A stretch of DNA of 14,006 nt, from positions 1 through 14,006 of the forward strand of contig LUZO01000032.1 of NCBI GenBank assembly GCA_001603685.1, in the 5' to 3' direction. The DNA is from Bacteroidales bacterium Bact_23. GTDB lineage: Bacteria > Bacteroidota > Bacteroidia > Bacteroidales > Lentimicrobiaceae. Below, one piece after another: positions 7,842-14,006 of the stretch. A model generated the notes under the pieces. That model made no database searches. It had not been told where the DNA came from and saw nothing but the letters and a program-made list of their open reading frames with translations. Each line of letters opens with the position of its first letter. Position 1 is the first letter of the stretch. The translations under genes were made by a program, and so were the position numbers.

Positions 7842-7887
7842 AAGTTGGTTTTCCGCCAATATTTCACGGTTTTAAACATTTTCAGCT

Positions 7888-8754
7888 ATGACCACATGCT
7901 ATTTTGTAAGCGATCTCCACGGAAATGTTCAGAAGTATGAGCTGCTTTTCAGAGAGATCATCAGAAATAAACCCTCATTCGTATTTCTTGGCGGCGATCT
8001 GCTTCCGCATGTTCACCGGTCAGAGCGGCAGGGAAATGCCGTAATCCGTGATTTTGCGCGGGATTTCATCATTCCGGGCTTCAAAAATGTCCGGCAGGTG
8101 CTGGATTGCAACTACCCCGAGGTCTTTGTCATCATGGGAAATGACGATCACCGGATTGATGAACCGGCGTTTGCCGAAGGTGCGGAAAAGGAGCTGTGGA
8201 AGTATCTGAACTGCGCTAAGTTCAAGTTCGGGCCCTACATGATTTATGGCTACCCGTTTGTTCCGCCGACTCCTTTTCTGATCAAAGACTGGGAGAAATA
8301 CGATGTGTCGCGCGAGACCAATCCGGGTTGTATCCCTCCCGATGGCGGTTACCGTACCGTTGAAGCGGATTATGACATTCAGAACAGTACCATAGAAGAC
8401 GACCTGGCCCGGCTTGCAGGCGATGTTTCAGCCTTCAAGCCCATCTTCCTGCTTCACTCTCCGCCGTATGGCAGCGATCTCGACAGGATTGCTCCCGGCA
8501 GGGGGATCGACAGCGACATCCGCTTTGAGCAGTTTGCCGGCAGCAAAGCCATCCGCCGGTTTATTGATGAGAAACAGCCGTACATTACCCTTCACGGTCA
8601 CATTCACGAATCGGCTTCAATTTCAGGGCAATGGAAACAGCAATTCGGGAAGACCTGGTCGTTTTCGGCGGCGCATAACGGGCCTGAACTGGCCATTGTG
8701 AAGTTCGAAATCGACAATCCCGCCGAATCGGAGCGCTTGCTGATAACCCCTTAA
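7888..8754 (+). CDS. Calcineurin-like metallophosphoesterase
   Basis: A 288-residue protein without signal peptide or membrane helix. It carries all metal-binding blocks of the calcineurin-like phosphoesterase family in order: D9 and H11 in SDLHG, D37 in GGD, N85 in GNDD, H190 in LLHSPP, and H238/H240 in GHIHES. These bind two metal ions and hydrolyse a phosphomono- or diester. An inserted segment at about 120-185 (rich in Pro, Asp and aromatic residues) separates the third and fourth blocks and probably shapes the substrate pocket. The substrate is unknown; a nucleotide or phosphodiester is possible, but nothing here decides it. It is transcribed away from pdxA, with the M28 peptidase gene following 48 bases later on the same strand. 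Confidence 0.9.
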   Translation: MTTCYFVSDLHGNVQKYELLFREIIRNKPSFVFLGGDLLPHVHRSERQGNAVIRDFARDFIIPGFKNVRQVLDCNYPEVFVIMGNDDHRIDEPAFAEGAEKELWKYLNCAKFKFGPYMIYGYPFVPPTPFLIKDWEKYDVSRETNPGCIPPDGGYRTVEADYDIQNSTIEDDLARLAGDVSAFKPIFLLHSPPYGSDLDRIAPGRGIDSDIRFEQFAGSKAIRRFIDEKQPYITLHGHIHESASISGQWKQQFGKTWSFSAAHNGPELAIVKFEIDNPAESERLLITP

Positions 8755-8802
8755 AGGTTTGACCATTACCCTTCAGACAAACAGAACTTTAAAACATATC
8801 CC

Positions 8803-10347
8803 ATGAAAAGAAACACGCTCTTTCTGCTGCCTTTGTTCACCCTGCTTCTTACCGCCGGCGTACAGGCACAGCGCGATCCGGTAATCGAGCGGATTATTGC
8901 CGAAGGAACCACCAACAACCAGACCATGCATCACCTCGATATTCTGTGCAACCGTTTCGGTGGCCGGCCGGTGGGGTCTGATGCCTATACCAATGCCGCC
9001 GAATGGGCAGCTTCGAAGTTCAGAGAGTGGGGGATGAAGGTGGAGATGGACGAAGTTGGCAGTGTTCCGGTTGGTTTCAACCGCGGGCCCTGGTTCGGAC
9101 GAATGCTGGGTGAGCAGTCCATGGAGCTGCATTTTGTGACCCCTTCGTATACTTCGGGCACCAAAGGCGTACAGTCGGGCCATGTCCTTCCCGAGCCCAA
9201 AACGCGCGAAGAGTTCAACCGCATGAAAGGCGCCCTGAAGGGAGCCTGGGTGCTCATCACCGGAAAAAGCAGCGGCTGGCCGATTGACATCTCGGCTGCG
9301 GCGGATGCCCATCGCGACAGCATCATCATGGAGAATGTGGAAATCAGAAAGCAAATCAGGGAGATTCAGCGGGAGAACGATACGGCGACAGTTAAAAAAC
9401 CGCTGCCCGAGGTGAAGGATGAGCCGGCTCTTTTCTACCGCGAAATGTGCGAAGCGGGAATTCTGGGCATCATCCAGTCGGCTCCGGTGCCGCTTACCGC
9501 CCTTTACGACCGCAAAAACATCAACAACCTGACATTCGACAACCTGCCGGAAGTACCCGATATAAAACTGGATGAGCATCAGTATGAGATTATTAAGCAG
9601 ATGGTTGAGGAGCGCAGGAATGTAATCCTTGAGTTTGACATCCGCAACCATTTCAAACCGGGGCCGGTAAAGTTCCACAATGTCATCGGCATTATTCCGG
9701 GCACCAGATATCCCAACGAATATGTAATTATGGGCGGCCATCTCGACTCATTCGATGTTGCAACCGGCGGGGTTGACAACGGTTCCGGCGCAACCCCGTC
9801 GATGGAAGCCGCCCGCCTGATTATGAAAGCCGGCGGCAAGCCGCTGCGCACCATTCTTGTCTGCCTGTGGGCAGGGGAGGAGTTCGGCCTGCTTGGATCA
9901 CAAAGCTGGGTTGACCGAAACAAGGAAAAACTGCCGCGTATCTCCAATATGTTCAACCGCGACGGCGGCCCGCTGCCTCCGGTAAGCATCAGCGTTTCGG
10001 AAGCCATGTGGGATGATATGGAGAAGGTGTGCGCGCCGCTCAATGGCATCAATCCCGATTTCCCCTTCGAGATGAAAAAACGCGAGCCGTTTCCCCGCCC
10101 CAAAAAAGCGTGGAGTACCGACAGCGGCCCGTTTGCCGTTGAAGGAGTTCCGGTTATGGGCTTCGGACAGGAAGATGTGAAGGGCTATAACTTCAACTAC
10201 CGCGAGATCTGGCACACCGAAAGGGATACCTACAACAAAAGCATTCCCGAATATCAGGAACATGCAGCAACCGTTACCGCCGTGGTGGTTTATGGCATAG
10301 CCAACCTGAAGAAGCTGCTGCCGCGCGAAGGATATTTTACCGATTAA
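8803..10347 (+). CDS. Secreted M28-family zinc metallopeptidase with PA-like insert
   Basis: A 514-residue exported peptidase. The first 22 residues form a signal peptide (MKRN, a leucine-rich core, then VQA before Q23). The catalytic domain has the complete M28 zinc set: H313 in GGHLDS, D325 in GVDNGSGA, E359/E360 in WAGEEFG (E359 the likely general base), D387 in NRDGG, and H471 in IWHTERD. Residues about 95-285 between the N-terminal and metal-binding parts resemble a protease-associated (PA) insert, with a charged stretch near 175-205. M28 members act as aminopeptidases or carboxypeptidases on peptides in the periplasm or outside the cell. The 48-base gap after the phosphoesterase allows co-transcription, though no functional link is evident. 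Its stop codon overlaps the convergent waaA stop. Confidence 0.92.
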   Translation: MKRNTLFLLPLFTLLLTAGVQAQRDPVIERIIAEGTTNNQTMHHLDILCNRFGGRPVGSDAYTNAAEWAASKFREWGMKVEMDEVGSVPVGFNRGPWFGRMLGEQSMELHFVTPSYTSGTKGVQSGHVLPEPKTREEFNRMKGALKGAWVLITGKSSGWPIDISAAADAHRDSIIMENVEIRKQIREIQRENDTATVKKPLPEVKDEPALFYREMCEAGILGIIQSAPVPLTALYDRKNINNLTFDNLPEVPDIKLDEHQYEIIKQMVEERRNVILEFDIRNHFKPGPVKFHNVIGIIPGTRYPNEYVIMGGHLDSFDVATGGVDNGSGATPSMEAARLIMKAGGKPLRTILVCLWAGEEFGLLGSQSWVDRNKEKLPRISNMFNRDGGPLPPVSISVSEAMWDDMEKVCAPLNGINPDFPFEMKKREPFPRPKKAWSTDSGPFAVEGVPVMGFGQEDVKGYNFNYREIWHTERDTYNKSIPEYQEHAATVTAVVVYGIANLKKLLPREGYFTD

Positions 10348-11609
10348 CTCCTGCCCGAAAGGTGTTTCCGCAACTCTTCCATAATGGTAAGGGTTGCTCC
10401 CTTTTTATTATTGACATAGGCTCCGGCCCTGTGCGAAGTGGTTTCGAGTGCTTCCTTGTCCGATAGCAGCTCCGTTGCCTTTTCACGGAATTCCATGGCC
10501 AGGCTAACGGGAAATGCCGTTCCGTCGGCTACCATTTCGCGGGCTTCTCTGAAACGGTGGTAGTTGGGTCCGAAAAACACCGGATTTCCGTATGCCGCAG
10601 CTTCCAGAATGTTGTGGATACCGGCTCCGAACCCTCCGCCGATATAGGCGATGGTGGCAAAACGGTAGAGTTGTGAGAGAATGCCGATTGAATCGATGAT
10701 CAGGTATTTTTTATCGTTCAGTTCATCAGCCTGGGCCATGCTGTACAGAACTGCCTTGTCGCCGCATTTCTGGAGCAACTCGCTGATTCTCTGTCGTCCG
10801 GTTTCGTGCGGAGCAATGATGAATCTGATGTGGTCGCCGCTTGTTTTTCCGAACTCCAGCAACAGCTCCTCGTCGGGCGGCCAGGTGCTTCCGGCCACAA
10901 TCACCTGTCTGTCTTCCACAAACCTGTCGATCAGCGGGAAAGGTTTCTGTTGTTCCTTTATGGAGGCAACCCTGTCGAAACGGGTGTCGCCGCTGATGAT
11001 GATGTTGTCCACATCAATCATACTGAGCAGATCGGCCGATTCCTCGTCCTGAACAAATATGGTGTTGATTTTTCTGAGGTGGGTACGGAACCAGCCGCCA
11101 TACCACTTGAAGAAGTGCTGGTTTGGCCTGAAAATGGCCGAAATGGTGAAAACCGGAATCTCCCGTTTGAAAAGCTCATTCAGGTAGTTGAACCAGAACT
11201 CATATTTTACAAAAATGGCAACCGAAGGCCGGATGATGTTCACAAAACGGCGGGCATTTCGCCGGGTATCAATCGGAAGATAGAAAATATGGTCGGCAAA
11301 TTCGTATTTCTGGTGATGGTTGTAACCCGAAGGTGAGAAGAAGGTAAGCAGGATATGGTAGGCGGGGAACTCTTTTTTAACGGCTTCTATCACAGGTTTT
11401 CCCTGCTCAAATTCGCCGAGCGAGGCGCAGTGAAACCAGATGACAGGAGCAGGATTTTTACCTGAATAGTGCGTTTCAAAAACATCTTCAAGCTTATCGA
11501 ACAGACTCTTCCGCCCGTAATGCCACGATCTGGCCTTTGGACTGAACAAGCCGGCAAACCGGAGGAAAAGGTAATAAAGTTCAATTGCTGTGCTGTAGAG
11601 AAACCTCAT
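10344..11609 (-). CDS. waaA: 3-deoxy-D-manno-octulosonic acid (Kdo) transferase
   Basis: A 421-residue GT30 enzyme that transfers Kdo from CMP-Kdo to the lipid A precursor at the inner face of the cytoplasmic membrane. An N-terminal hydrophobic segment (about 4-23) is the membrane anchor. The acceptor-side domain has HCASLGEFEQG (60-70), where E66 is the expected catalytic base, then FVKYEFWFN (133-141) and ISAIFRPNQ (156-164). The CMP-binding domain has GSTWPPDEE (240-248), APHE (266-269), GGGFGAGIHNILEAAAYGNP (324-343) and GPNYHRF (347-353). The length matches E. coli WaaA (425 residues). It follows the exported unknown protein by 44 bases and may share its promoter. The presence of this gene shows a Kdo-containing LPS inner core; the number of Kdo residues added cannot be read from sequence. 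Confidence 0.95.
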   Translation of the reverse strand: MRFLYSTAIELYYLFLRFAGLFSPKARSWHYGRKSLFDKLEDVFETHYSGKNPAPVIWFHCASLGEFEQGKPVIEAVKKEFPAYHILLTFFSPSGYNHHQKYEFADHIFYLPIDTRRNARRFVNIIRPSVAIFVKYEFWFNYLNELFKREIPVFTISAIFRPNQHFFKWYGGWFRTHLRKINTIFVQDEESADLLSMIDVDNIIISGDTRFDRVASIKEQQKPFPLIDRFVEDRQVIVAGSTWPPDEELLLEFGKTSGDHIRFIIAPHETGRQRISELLQKCGDKAVLYSMAQADELNDKKYLIIDSIGILSQLYRFATIAYIGGGFGAGIHNILEAAAYGNPVFFGPNYHRFREAREMVADGTAFPVSLAMEFREKATELLSDKEALETTSHRAGAYVNNKKGATLTIMEELRKHLSGRS

Positions 11610-11653
11610 AATCCGGTATATTGGTTAATGTTTTCATCGGCACCGGCCCTGTT

Positions 11654-12412
11654 TTAATAGTAATAGAACTCTTTGGGCGCTCTTTTGTAAACAGGGATAA
11701 ACCAGCCGGCTCTGAACCCTGCAAAGGTATCAATAAAAGTGCCTTCATAGTACTTTTTTTCGGCAAAACTGTATGGCCTTACATGGCTGGTGGCAGCGAG
11801 CGAAAAGTCAAATCCGGCAAAGAAATTGACCTTATTGTTGTTGCCAAGATAAAGGTAACCCAGAAAGATGTTTGTAAGCAGTCCGTTCTTTAGTTCATCA
11901 TAACCCTTCACATAATCGCCGCTGATCTGGGGAGCGGTCTGGTCGCGGTGGTCAATCAGAACTTTATGCTGCAGATAACCGCCGCCAAGGGTTACCAGTA
12001 TGCCTGAGTTGGGATTCGGCCCTGCCACGGGAATTACCTTTCCCACCCTTGCCATGGCGGTGAATCCGCGCATGTAGTAGTGGAAATCGGCGTAGGAGCC
12101 GCTCATATCGATGATGTTTCCGTCGGAAGTGGCAATGCTTTTCAGGATGTTATCGCTGTTCCGGATATCGTTGCCGAAAATGAACCCTGTTTCCGCTCCG
12201 ATTATCCAGTTCGATTTGGTTTTATACATATAACCCGGCCCAACCATGGCAAAACCTCCGAAACGGGTGGCAAGATCGCGCCCCGGCAGTTGAAGTCCCA
12301 GGTTACCGTGAATCAGGTGGGTGGCAATGGCCGAATCGCTGATCGTTTTTTGGGCAAAGAGGCCGGGCATGGCCAGCATAAAAGCCAGAAGCAGGGTTAA
12401 AGTGTATTTCAT
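11654..12412 (-). CDS. Exported beta-rich protein of unknown function, probable outer-membrane barrel
   Basis: A 252-residue protein that I do not recognise as a named family. The chosen ATG at 12412 begins a clear signal peptide (MKYTLTLLLAFMLAMPGLFA, cleavage likely before Q21); the frame stays open upstream to 12604, but that part is not protein-like and spans a promoter. The mature chain alternates short amphipathic strands with Gly- and aromatic-rich turns: GFAMVGPGYMY (53-63), WIIGAETGFIFG (69-80), YYMRGFTAMARVG (112-124), GILVTLGGGYL (137-147), NIFLGYLYLG (181-190), VNFFAGFDFSLA (195-206) and FAGFRAGWFIPVY (230-242). This pattern suits an eight-strand-type outer-membrane beta barrel. 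It ends in an aromatic run, FYYY. Position directly before waaA, with a 44-base gap, suggests but does not prove an envelope or LPS role. Confidence 0.75.
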   Translation of the reverse strand: MKYTLTLLLAFMLAMPGLFAQKTISDSAIATHLIHGNLGLQLPGRDLATRFGGFAMVGPGYMYKTKSNWIIGAETGFIFGNDIRNSDNILKSIATSDGNIIDMSGSYADFHYYMRGFTAMARVGKVIPVAGPNPNSGILVTLGGGYLQHKVLIDHRDQTAPQISGDYVKGYDELKNGLLTNIFLGYLYLGNNNKVNFFAGFDFSLAATSHVRPYSFAEKKYYEGTFIDTFAGFRAGWFIPVYKRAPKEFYYY

Positions 12413-12497
12413 TTCGGATTCTTGTCGTTTAATTCGCGGATATGGTTGGTAATCCGTATGAATCGCGGCAATGCCACTATTCATCAGAATGGTGCTG

Positions 12498-12505
12498 CAA
12501 AGATA
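12498..12505 (-). promoter_or_regulatory. Bacteroidota-type promoter -7 element upstream of the exported protein and waaA
   Basis: The minus strand reads TATCTTTG, an exact TAnnTTTG match. About 18 bases upstream is TGTTTT, a partial -33 element. Transcription would start near 12490, leaving a leader of roughly 80 bases before the ATG at 12412. The element lies inside the longer open frame, which supports the downstream start. Confidence 0.6.
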
Positions 12506-12615
12506 TGAAATTGACTGAGCTGAAAACATCATAATCCGATGGAATGGATTAGATAACCGGTAAAAAAAACTATGCCGTCTGTCAGCTGATTTTACAGATT
12601 GCATACCAGATGTTG

Positions 12616-12623
12616 TATTTTTG
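12616..12623 (+). promoter_or_regulatory. Bacteroidota-type promoter -7 element upstream of the sugar aminotransferase
   Basis: TATTTTTG matches TAnnTTTG exactly. The expected start of transcription, near 12628-12631, coincides with an in-frame ATG at 12630, so that ATG could only be used leaderlessly. The ATG at 12687 would have a leader of about 57 bases. The -33 region is poor (TTTT about 22 bases upstream). With the opposing element at 12498-12505 this makes 12413-12686 a divergent promoter region; I see no other feature in that stretch. Confidence 0.55.
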
Positions 12624-12686
12624 CAAAAAATGACGGATTTTGAATTTGAGAGATCCGGAAATGAACAGAAACAAAAACTCTTTTCG

Positions 12687-13817
12687 ATGAATAAAATTGC
12701 GATGGTTGACCTGAAGCGTCAATACGAGAAAATTAAGCCTGAAATAGATAAAGCCATCAGCGAAGTAATTGAATCCACAGCATTTATCAACGGCCCTTCG
12801 GTAAAAGCGTTTCAGGCCGATCTGGAGCAATATCTTGGTGTAAGGCATGTAATCCCCTGCGGAAACGGCACCGACGCCCTTCAGGTGGCCATGATGGCGC
12901 TCGGGCTGAAGCCCGGCGATGAGGTGATTACCGCCAATTTTACCTTTATCGCCACGGTTGAGGTGATTGCCCTGCTGGGGCTGACTCCCGTGGTGGTGGA
13001 TGTTGACCCGGATACCTTCAACATCGATCCCGATGCCATCCGCCGTACCATTACCCCGAAAACAAAGGCGATTGTGCCGGTTCACCTCTTCGGCCAGTGC
13101 GCCGATATGGATGCCATTCTGCAGATTGCCCGGGAATTTAACCTTTATGTGATTGAAGATGCCTGCCAGGCAATCGGCGCCGACTATATCTTCGGCGATG
13201 GAAGCCGCAAAAAGGCGGGAACCATTGGCCACATCGGCTGCACCTCCTTCTTCCCCAGCAAAAACCTGGGCTGCTACGGCGATGGCGGCGCCATCTTTAC
13301 CAACGACGACGATCTGGCAAAAAAGATGAGATCGGTGGTGAATCACGGGATGACGGTGAGGTACTACCATGATGATGTGGGCGTTAACAGCCGCCTCGAC
13401 AGCATTCAGGCCGCCGTGCTGAAGATAAAGCTTGCCCGCCTCGATGAATATGCTGCTGCCCGAAACCGTGCCGCCGAATTCTACGACAAAGCTTTTGCCA
13501 ACAATCCGAAACTGAAAACACCGGTAAGGTTCGGCCGCTCAACCCATGTGTTCCATCAGTACACCCTGGTTACCAGCGGCATCGACAGGGGCGCATTGCA
13601 GGAATACCTCGCCCAGAAAGAGATTCCTGCCATGATTTACTATCCGGTTCCGCTTCATTTTCAGAAAGCCTATCAGGATCCGAGATACAAAGAGGGCGAT
13701 TTCCCGGTATCGGAACATCTCTGCAAAACGGTTATTTCGCTGCCAATGCACACCGAACTGGACGAAGAACAGCTGAACTACATAACCTCCTCGGTGCTTG
13801 AATTTGTAAATCGCTAA
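12687..13817 (+). CDS. wbpE: DegT/DnrJ/EryC1-family sugar aminotransferase, WbpE-like
   Basis: A 376-residue PLP-dependent aminotransferase of nucleotide-sugar synthesis. Motifs: MVDLKRQYEKIKPEID (6-21), GNGTDALQ (59-66), GDEVITANFTFIAT (77-90), HLFGQCADMD (133-142), EDACQAIGA (157-165), the PLP lysine K192 in CTSFFPSKNLGCYGDGG (185-201), and VGVNSRLDSIQAA (231-243). The lysine block and the GQCAD and GVNSRLD blocks closely resemble Pseudomonas WbpE, which aminates UDP-2-acetamido-3-oxo-glucuronate. The next gene begins like WbpD, the acetyltransferase of the following step, which strengthens the call. The frame is open from 12621 (and ATG 12630), but the extra 19-22 residues do not resemble the family N-terminus, so 12687 is preferred. 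The product would feed O-antigen or capsule synthesis. Confidence 0.88.
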   Translation: MNKIAMVDLKRQYEKIKPEIDKAISEVIESTAFINGPSVKAFQADLEQYLGVRHVIPCGNGTDALQVAMMALGLKPGDEVITANFTFIATVEVIALLGLTPVVVDVDPDTFNIDPDAIRRTITPKTKAIVPVHLFGQCADMDAILQIAREFNLYVIEDACQAIGADYIFGDGSRKKAGTIGHIGCTSFFPSKNLGCYGDGGAIFTNDDDLAKKMRSVVNHGMTVRYYHDDVGVNSRLDSIQAAVLKIKLARLDEYAAARNRAAEFYDKAFANNPKLKTPVRFGRSTHVFHQYTLVTSGIDRGALQEYLAQKEIPAMIYYPVPLHFQKAYQDPRYKEGDFPVSEHLCKTVISLPMHTELDEEQLNYITSSVLEFVNR

Positions 13818-13908
13818 GGTTTTGCACCGGCACCGCGTTCATGGCCGGAGGAGCCGATTAATTGCGTAACTTTACTTTTTGGTTTTAAAAGAATTAATAC
13901 AAAATAAA

Positions 13909-14006
13909 ATGGAAAAAGAATATTTCGCCCACGAAACCGCTGTGATTGACGAAGGTTGCATCATAGGGAAGGGCAGCAAAATATGGCATTTCTCACACCT
14001 GATGAG
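13909..14006 (+). CDS. wbpD: N-terminal fragment of a WbpD-like UDP-sugar N-acetyltransferase
   Basis: The first 32 codons of a gene cut by the window edge. The protein begins MEKEYFAHETAVIDEGC and continues with IIGKGSKIWHFSHLM. The sequence H-x-T-A-V-I-D-E-G, then I-G-K-G, then the KIWHFSH block is the usual opening of left-handed beta-helix (hexapeptide) acetyltransferases of the WbpD/WlbB type, which acetylate the 3-amino group of the UDP-2-acetamido-3-amino-glucuronate made by the WbpE-type enzyme. It follows that gene by 91 bases on the same strand. The gap is A/T-rich near the start (TTTTAAAAGAATTAATAC), as in many Bacteroidota leaders. Catalytic residues lie beyond the window, so activity cannot be judged. 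Confidence 0.82.
   Translation, partial: MEKEYFAHETAVIDEGCIIGKGSKIWHFSHLM

Noticed and set aside
8773..9741. Minus-strand 322-codon open frame within the peptidase gene
   Set aside because: The plus-strand frame has a signal peptide and all M28 zinc ligands; the minus-strand product shows no family motif and starts inside the peptidase.
12582..12589. Eight-base palindrome TCAGCTGA in the divergent region as a possible operator
   Set aside because: It is too short to separate from chance and has no second copy in the region.
12582..13370. Minus-strand 262-codon open frame across the aminotransferase gene
   Set aside because: It is antisense to an intact WbpE-like coding sequence and its translation is not protein-like.
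13867..13881. Promoter-like TAACTTTA and TACTTTTTG before the WbpD-like gene
   Set aside because: Neither matches TAnnTTTG exactly (wrong last base, or one extra base), and no TTTG lies at the expected distance upstream. Read-through from the preceding gene is as likely.
1..14006. Defence system, mobile element or CRISPR array
   Set aside because: No repeat-spacer pattern, transposase, integrase, nuclease-helicase or toxin-antitoxin pair was seen; all substantial genes have metabolic, envelope or peptidase assignments or look like envelope proteins.

Overview
The window looks like an ordinary chromosomal stretch from a Gram-negative member of the Bacteroidota, probably Bacteroidales-like. 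The support is a fused MurF-alanine racemase of the type common in that phylum, several promoters matching the Bacteroidota -7 element TAnnTTTG (TATCTTTG, TATATTTG, TATTTTTG), A-rich leaders without clear Shine-Dalgarno sequences, and a Kdo transferase that implies LPS. No rRNA, tRNA, CRISPR array, insertion sequence, prophage gene or plasmid function was found. Coding density is very high.

Layout. Positions 1-87 hold the last 28 codons of a gene followed 11 bases later by a methyltransferase-glycosyltransferase (GT2) fusion (99-1532, +). This unit runs head-on into a minus-strand operon of four genes, read from 7692 down to 1529: pdxA (vitamin B6 synthesis), murF-alr (peptidoglycan precursor synthesis, with a PLP-dependent racemase half), a DPM1-type GT2 enzyme, and a 12-TM GT-C-type membrane glycosyltransferase. 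A divergent promoter region (7693-7887) separates pdxA from a plus-strand metallophosphoesterase (7888-8754) and a secreted M28 metallopeptidase (8803-10347). The peptidase converges on waaA (11609-10344, -), which lies behind a gene for a small exported beta-rich protein of unknown role (12412-11654, -). A second divergent region (12413-12686) leads into a WbpE-type sugar aminotransferase (12687-13817, +) and the start of a WbpD-type N-acetyltransferase (13909 to the window end, +).

Functional theme. Most genes concern the cell envelope: a peptidoglycan precursor enzyme, Kdo addition to lipid A, a diacetamido-uronic acid nucleotide-sugar pathway of the O-antigen type, and two polyprenyl-phosphate-sugar-type GT2 enzymes, one of them paired with a GT-C transferase that would use such a lipid-linked donor. 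The clipped first gene may be a second GT-C protein, which would make the left end a mirror image of two GT2/GT-C modules.

I see no clear previously undescribed system. The points most worth checking are the GT2/GT-C mirror arrangement with its methyltransferase fusion, the unknown exported protein linked to waaA, two convergent gene pairs that share four bases of stop codon, and a perfect GC-rich palindrome inside the pdxA-murF operon. Three natural-looking starts (PdxA, the exported protein, the aminotransferase) lie inside the longest open frames and are corrected here.
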